From an uncultured Lentisphaeria bacterium (GTDB lineage Bacteria; Verrucomicrobiota; Lentisphaeria; Victivallales; UBA1829), in assembly GCA_905197955.1 (NCBI GenBank), contig CAJKAR010000007.1:1-64000 (forward strand): a stretch of DNA of 64,000 nt, given 5' to 3'. This document shows, piece by piece, positions 61,374-64,000 of the stretch. Both the position numbers and the translations under genes were made by a program. The notes beneath the pieces are model-generated. The model was given only the letters and a program-made list of their open reading frames with translations, did no database searches and was not told the origin of the DNA. Every line of letters starts with the position of its first letter. The first letter of the stretch is position 1.

Positions 61374-62276
61374 TCAGCAGATATTGCCGAGATAAACATT
61401 TGGAAATCCGCGTGACTTTGCATAGTTCTGCAATCCTTCGATGAGTTCGTAAGGAGTCCGCGGGCTTTCCGCATACCGGTAATCGGGATGATAAGCTGTG
61501 AAATGGATCGGAGTTTCTTTTCCCAGATAACGTTCGGTCCAGTCGAGAAAATCATCGATCATCTTTTTGGAATCGTTTTTCCCGGGAATAACGAGATTCG
61601 TGTATTCCGCATGTCCGCCACAGCGTTTGAAAATCCGATAGGCTTCGAGAATCGGAGCAAGGGAGGCTCCGCCGCACATGCTGTGATAGAATTCTTCCGA
61701 GAAACCTTTCATATCAAAGTTTGCTGCATCCATGTGCGGATACAGCACTTCAGCCGCTTCCGGAGTGATGAAGCCGTTGGAGACCAGAATGGTTTTGAGT
61801 CCAGCCTCATGGGCGCACCGAGCAACGTCAATCACATATTCCAGAAAAACGGTCGGTTCGTTGTAGGTGAACGAAATGGATTCGCATCCGTGGCGCAGAA
61901 CAACCTGCACCAGCTCTTCCGGCTCATACTTCCGATACCGATAGCGCGCGTTGTAGGCACAGCGGGAGAGATGATGATTCTGGCAGAAGACACAACCGAG
62001 ATTGCACCCGAGCGTTCCGATGGAATAAGTCCTTGTCCCCGGCATGAAATGGCGGAGCGGCTTCTTTTCAATCGGGTCGATCTGAAGTGCGACGGGACGG
62101 CCATAGGAAAGCGAATACAGCTCTCCGTCATCATTCCGGCGCACGGCGCAATATCCGGTCTTCCCCGGTGCGATCACGCACTTCCGGGGACAGAGTGTGC
62201 AACGAACGTTTCCTTCCGGCAAGGCTTCCTGAAAATCCGCCTTCCGGTACGCTTCCAGAACAGGAGTTCCATTCAT
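61374..62276 (-). CDS. Radical SAM enzyme, AmmeMemoRadiSam / PFL-activase-like
   Basis: 300 residues from ATG 62274-62276; the longer frame to 62543 has no support. An N-terminal cysteine group (RCTLCPRKCVIAPGKTGYCAVR) precedes the radical SAM CxxxCxxC in GTLGCNLGCVFCQNHHLSR. Downstream SFTYNEPTVFLEYVIDVA and ILVSNGFITPEA are typical of the AmmeMemoRadiSam radical SAM family, related to pyruvate formate-lyase activases. The partner Memo and AMMECR1 genes are not visible here. It ends before the lacI promoter region. Confidence 0.88.
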   Translation of the reverse strand: MNGTPVLEAYRKADFQEALPEGNVRCTLCPRKCVIAPGKTGYCAVRRNDDGELYSLSYGRPVALQIDPIEKKPLRHFMPGTRTYSIGTLGCNLGCVFCQNHHLSRCAYNARYRYRKYEPEELVQVVLRHGCESISFTYNEPTVFLEYVIDVARCAHEAGLKTILVSNGFITPEAAEVLYPHMDAANFDMKGFSEEFYHSMCGGASLAPILEAYRIFKRCGGHAEYTNLVIPGKNDSKKMIDDFLDWTERYLGKETPIHFTAYHPDYRYAESPRTPYELIEGLQNYAKSRGFPNVYLGNIC

Positions 62277-62316
62277 GATCCGACCACCTCTTTCATCACG
62301 CAGCCGCAGAAGCGGC

Positions 62317-63474
62317 TCATCCTTTCCAGTACGGCGAGATCTCGCGCAGACGCGCAATGACCGGCGGCAGTTTTTCCAGTACGAAATCCACTTCCTCTTC
62401 CGTATTGTAACGCGAGAAACTGAAGCGGATCGCACCATGGGCGGCCGTATACGGCACTCCCATTGCGCGCAGAACGTGCGACGGCTCCAGACTGCCCGTC
62501 GTACAGGCGCTTCCGCTGGAAGCACAGATATTGAACATATCAAGCAGCATCAGAATCGATTCCCCTTCAATGTACTCAAACGAGATGTTGCTTGTGTTGG
62601 GGAGACGATGTTCCGGATCGCCGTTCAAGCGGGTTGCCGGCAGTTTCAGCAGTTCGGTTTCAAGTTTATCCCGGAGCGCTTTGACTTTCGTATTTTCGAT
62701 CGTGATATCCTGCTGAGCAAGCTCGGCGGCCTTTCCGAGACCGACAATGCTGGCGACATTCTCCGTGCCGGCGCGGCGTCCCCGTTCCTGATGTCCGCCG
62801 ACGATGAACGGCCGGAACCGGACTCCGCGTTTGACGTAAAGTGCTCCGACCCCTTTCGGTGCATGAAGTTTGTGTCCGGAAAGACTCAGCATGTCGATCG
62901 GCAGTTCCGCCAGATTGATCGGAACCTTTCCGACCGCCTGAACCGCATCGGTATGGAACAGAGCGCCCTGTTTATGGGCCATTTCCGCGAGCTGGGCAAC
63001 CGGATAAATGTTACCCGTTTCATTGTTTGCCCACATGATGGAAACGACAGCGGTATCCGTATCAATCATTTCTTCGGCACATTCCATGTCGAGACGTCCC
63101 TTGGAATCGACCGGAATCTGAACCACGGTATAACCGCGGCGTTCCAGTTCTTTTCCAAGCGCAAGAATCGCGGGATGCTCCACTTTGGAAATGACCACTT
63201 TCCGGCGCTGATTGCAGAGACTCAGAGCACTGTAAATGGCGGAGCTGTCGCTTTCGGTTCCGCAGCTGGTAAAGATGACTTCACTGGGCTGGGCGCCGAG
63301 CAGAGATGCCAGTTTTTCCCGAGCGGTTTCGATATGCGCGGCAACCTGTCCGCCGAAATGATGAATGCTGGAGGGATTGCCGTAAAATTCCGTCAGGAAG
63401 GGACGCATCGCCTCGAAGACCTCGGGGGCGACAGCGGTTGTTGCATTATTGTCAAGATAAACGACTTTTTCCAT
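62317..63474 (-). CDS. nifS: Cysteine desulfurase NifS
   Basis: 385 residues from ATG 63472-63474; upstream frame not used. PLP-enzyme motifs: YLDNNATTAVAPEV, TSCGTESDSSAIYSAL, HTDAVQAVGKVPI, LSLSGHKLHAPKGVGALY (Schiff-base Lys) and SSGSACTTGSLEPSHVL (active Cys). It delivers sulfur to Fe-S scaffold proteins. It starts 8 bp after the nifU stop, so the two form the nifUS operon. Confidence 0.95.
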   Translation of the reverse strand: MEKVVYLDNNATTAVAPEVFEAMRPFLTEFYGNPSSIHHFGGQVAAHIETAREKLASLLGAQPSEVIFTSCGTESDSSAIYSALSLCNQRRKVVISKVEHPAILALGKELERRGYTVVQIPVDSKGRLDMECAEEMIDTDTAVVSIMWANNETGNIYPVAQLAEMAHKQGALFHTDAVQAVGKVPINLAELPIDMLSLSGHKLHAPKGVGALYVKRGVRFRPFIVGGHQERGRRAGTENVASIVGLGKAAELAQQDITIENTKVKALRDKLETELLKLPATRLNGDPEHRLPNTSNISFEYIEGESILMLLDMFNICASSGSACTTGSLEPSHVLRAMGVPYTAAHGAIRFSFSRYNTEEEVDFVLEKLPPVIARLREISPYWKG

Positions 63475-63482
63475 GATGTCAC

Positions 63483-64000
63483 TCACTTTTCTTCCACGAC
63501 TTCGATGGAATCGGAAACGAATTCGCGGAGTTTTGCCTCCACATGATTTTTCAGCGTGACTTTTGCCGCCATACAGGAGGCGCAATGACCTTTCAGACGG
63601 ACAAACACTTTGTTCCCCTCAATATTGATGAGTTCGATATCACCGCCGTCATGTTCGAGCGCCGGACGAATCTCCCGGTCAATGATCGACTGAACCTTGA
63701 TGACCTTCTGTACCACGGAAAGTTTATCGAAATCGTTGACTTTTTCTTCCTTTGCCGGTTTCTGTTCCGCTTTGTGCTCTTTCCAGAGGCCGTCGAGAAT
63801 TTCCTGAATCTGATCGAGACAGGTTCCGCATGCGCCGCCGGCCTTTGTGTATTTTGTGATCTGTTCGGCTGTATGGAGATTATTTTCCTTTGCGACTCTG
63901 CGGATTTTTGTATCCGTGACGCCGAAACATTTGCAGACGACACGTCCTTCATGATCTTCAGGATCGTCCTGTACCATTTCGTACTCTTCGCCGTGACGTT
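63483..64000 (-). CDS. nifU: NifU-type Fe-S scaffold protein (5' part beyond window)
   Basis: The visible 3' part contains a BFD-like [2Fe-2S] domain (VCKCFGVTDTKIRRVAKENN then GGACGTCLDQI) and the NifU C-terminal domain (RPALEHDGGDIELINIEG, KGHCASCMAAKVTLKNHVE) with CxxC. The frame is open to the window edge (HGEEYEMVQDD), so the N-terminal IscU-like domain most likely lies beyond 64000. The internal Met near 63977 is not a likely start. Confidence 0.9.
   Translation of the reverse strand, partial: RHGEEYEMVQDDPEDHEGRVVCKCFGVTDTKIRRVAKENNLHTAEQITKYTKAGGACGTCLDQIQEILDGLWKEHKAEQKPAKEEKVNDFDKLSVVQKVIKVQSIIDREIRPALEHDGGDIELINIEGNKVFVRLKGHCASCMAAKVTLKNHVEAKLREFVSDSIEVVEEK

Overview
The window looks like a chromosome segment from a Lentisphaerota bacterium (Victivallis-like, probably from a gut). 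The clues are a DUF1559-type pseudopilin with the N-terminal signature [20 protein letters not shown], a LacI-controlled glycoside hydrolase locus, PocR/AraC regulators, a single-gene FAD oxidoreductase locus and a secreted nitroreductase. This assignment is inference from gene content.

Positions 1 to about 29.0 kb are accessory DNA. A tyrosine recombinase (27.6-28.9 kb) lies next to the 3' end of a tRNA-Asn gene (29016-29090), so this side reads as the right end of an integrative element whose left end is outside the window. From right to left the element carries the integrase, three 9-bp iterons, a large HTH-tailed ATPase, an excisionase-like protein, a Pif1-like helicase, a strong stem-loop and an inovirus Gp2-like (HUH) replication protein. 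Next come small hypothetical genes and a WYL regulator, followed by a long leftward operon (20.2-12.2 kb). That operon encodes a tandem GTPase, a Ser/Thr-kinase-like protein, a vWA protein, a PP2C phosphatase and a SprT-like metalloprotease, plus repeat, zinc-ribbon and LprI-like proteins. The kinase-vWA-PP2C trio resembles the TerY-P triad of Ter-type stress or conflict systems. Three copies of TGNCA-N5-TGTCATA lie about 12 nt upstream of -10-like boxes, one at each apparent leftward transcription start; the neighbouring WYL protein is the natural candidate to bind them. Further left is a second likely conflict module, a coiled-coil protein and two dynamin-like GTPases (7.2-11.3 kb, Eleos/Leo-like). 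Beyond that lie small zinc-ribbon genes, decayed genes, an ERCC4 nuclease, a sigma-region-4-like regulator, an IS3-family element and GC-rich repeats.

Positions 29.0-64 kb look like ordinary chromosome. They hold two membrane proteins and a nucleotidyltransferase-like protein. A MarR-RND-MATE efflux locus follows, whose RND permease is broken by one stop codon and two single-base deletions. Then come rubrerythrin, a TSCPD protein, an aldo/keto reductase with an AraC regulator and an MscS/YbdG channel. A type I secretion pair (ABC transporter with two C39-like domains, and an HlyD-type adaptor) precedes recO, a PocR-AraC regulator divergent from an FAD oxidoreductase, a DUF6624 protein, ftsW-murG, and a secreted nitroreductase. 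A LacI operon follows (lacI, pseudopilin, carbohydrate-binding protein, glycoside hydrolase). The window ends with an AmmeMemoRadiSam-type radical SAM enzyme, nifS and a partial nifU.

All calls were made by reading the sequence. No database search was run, so family names rest on recognised motifs.
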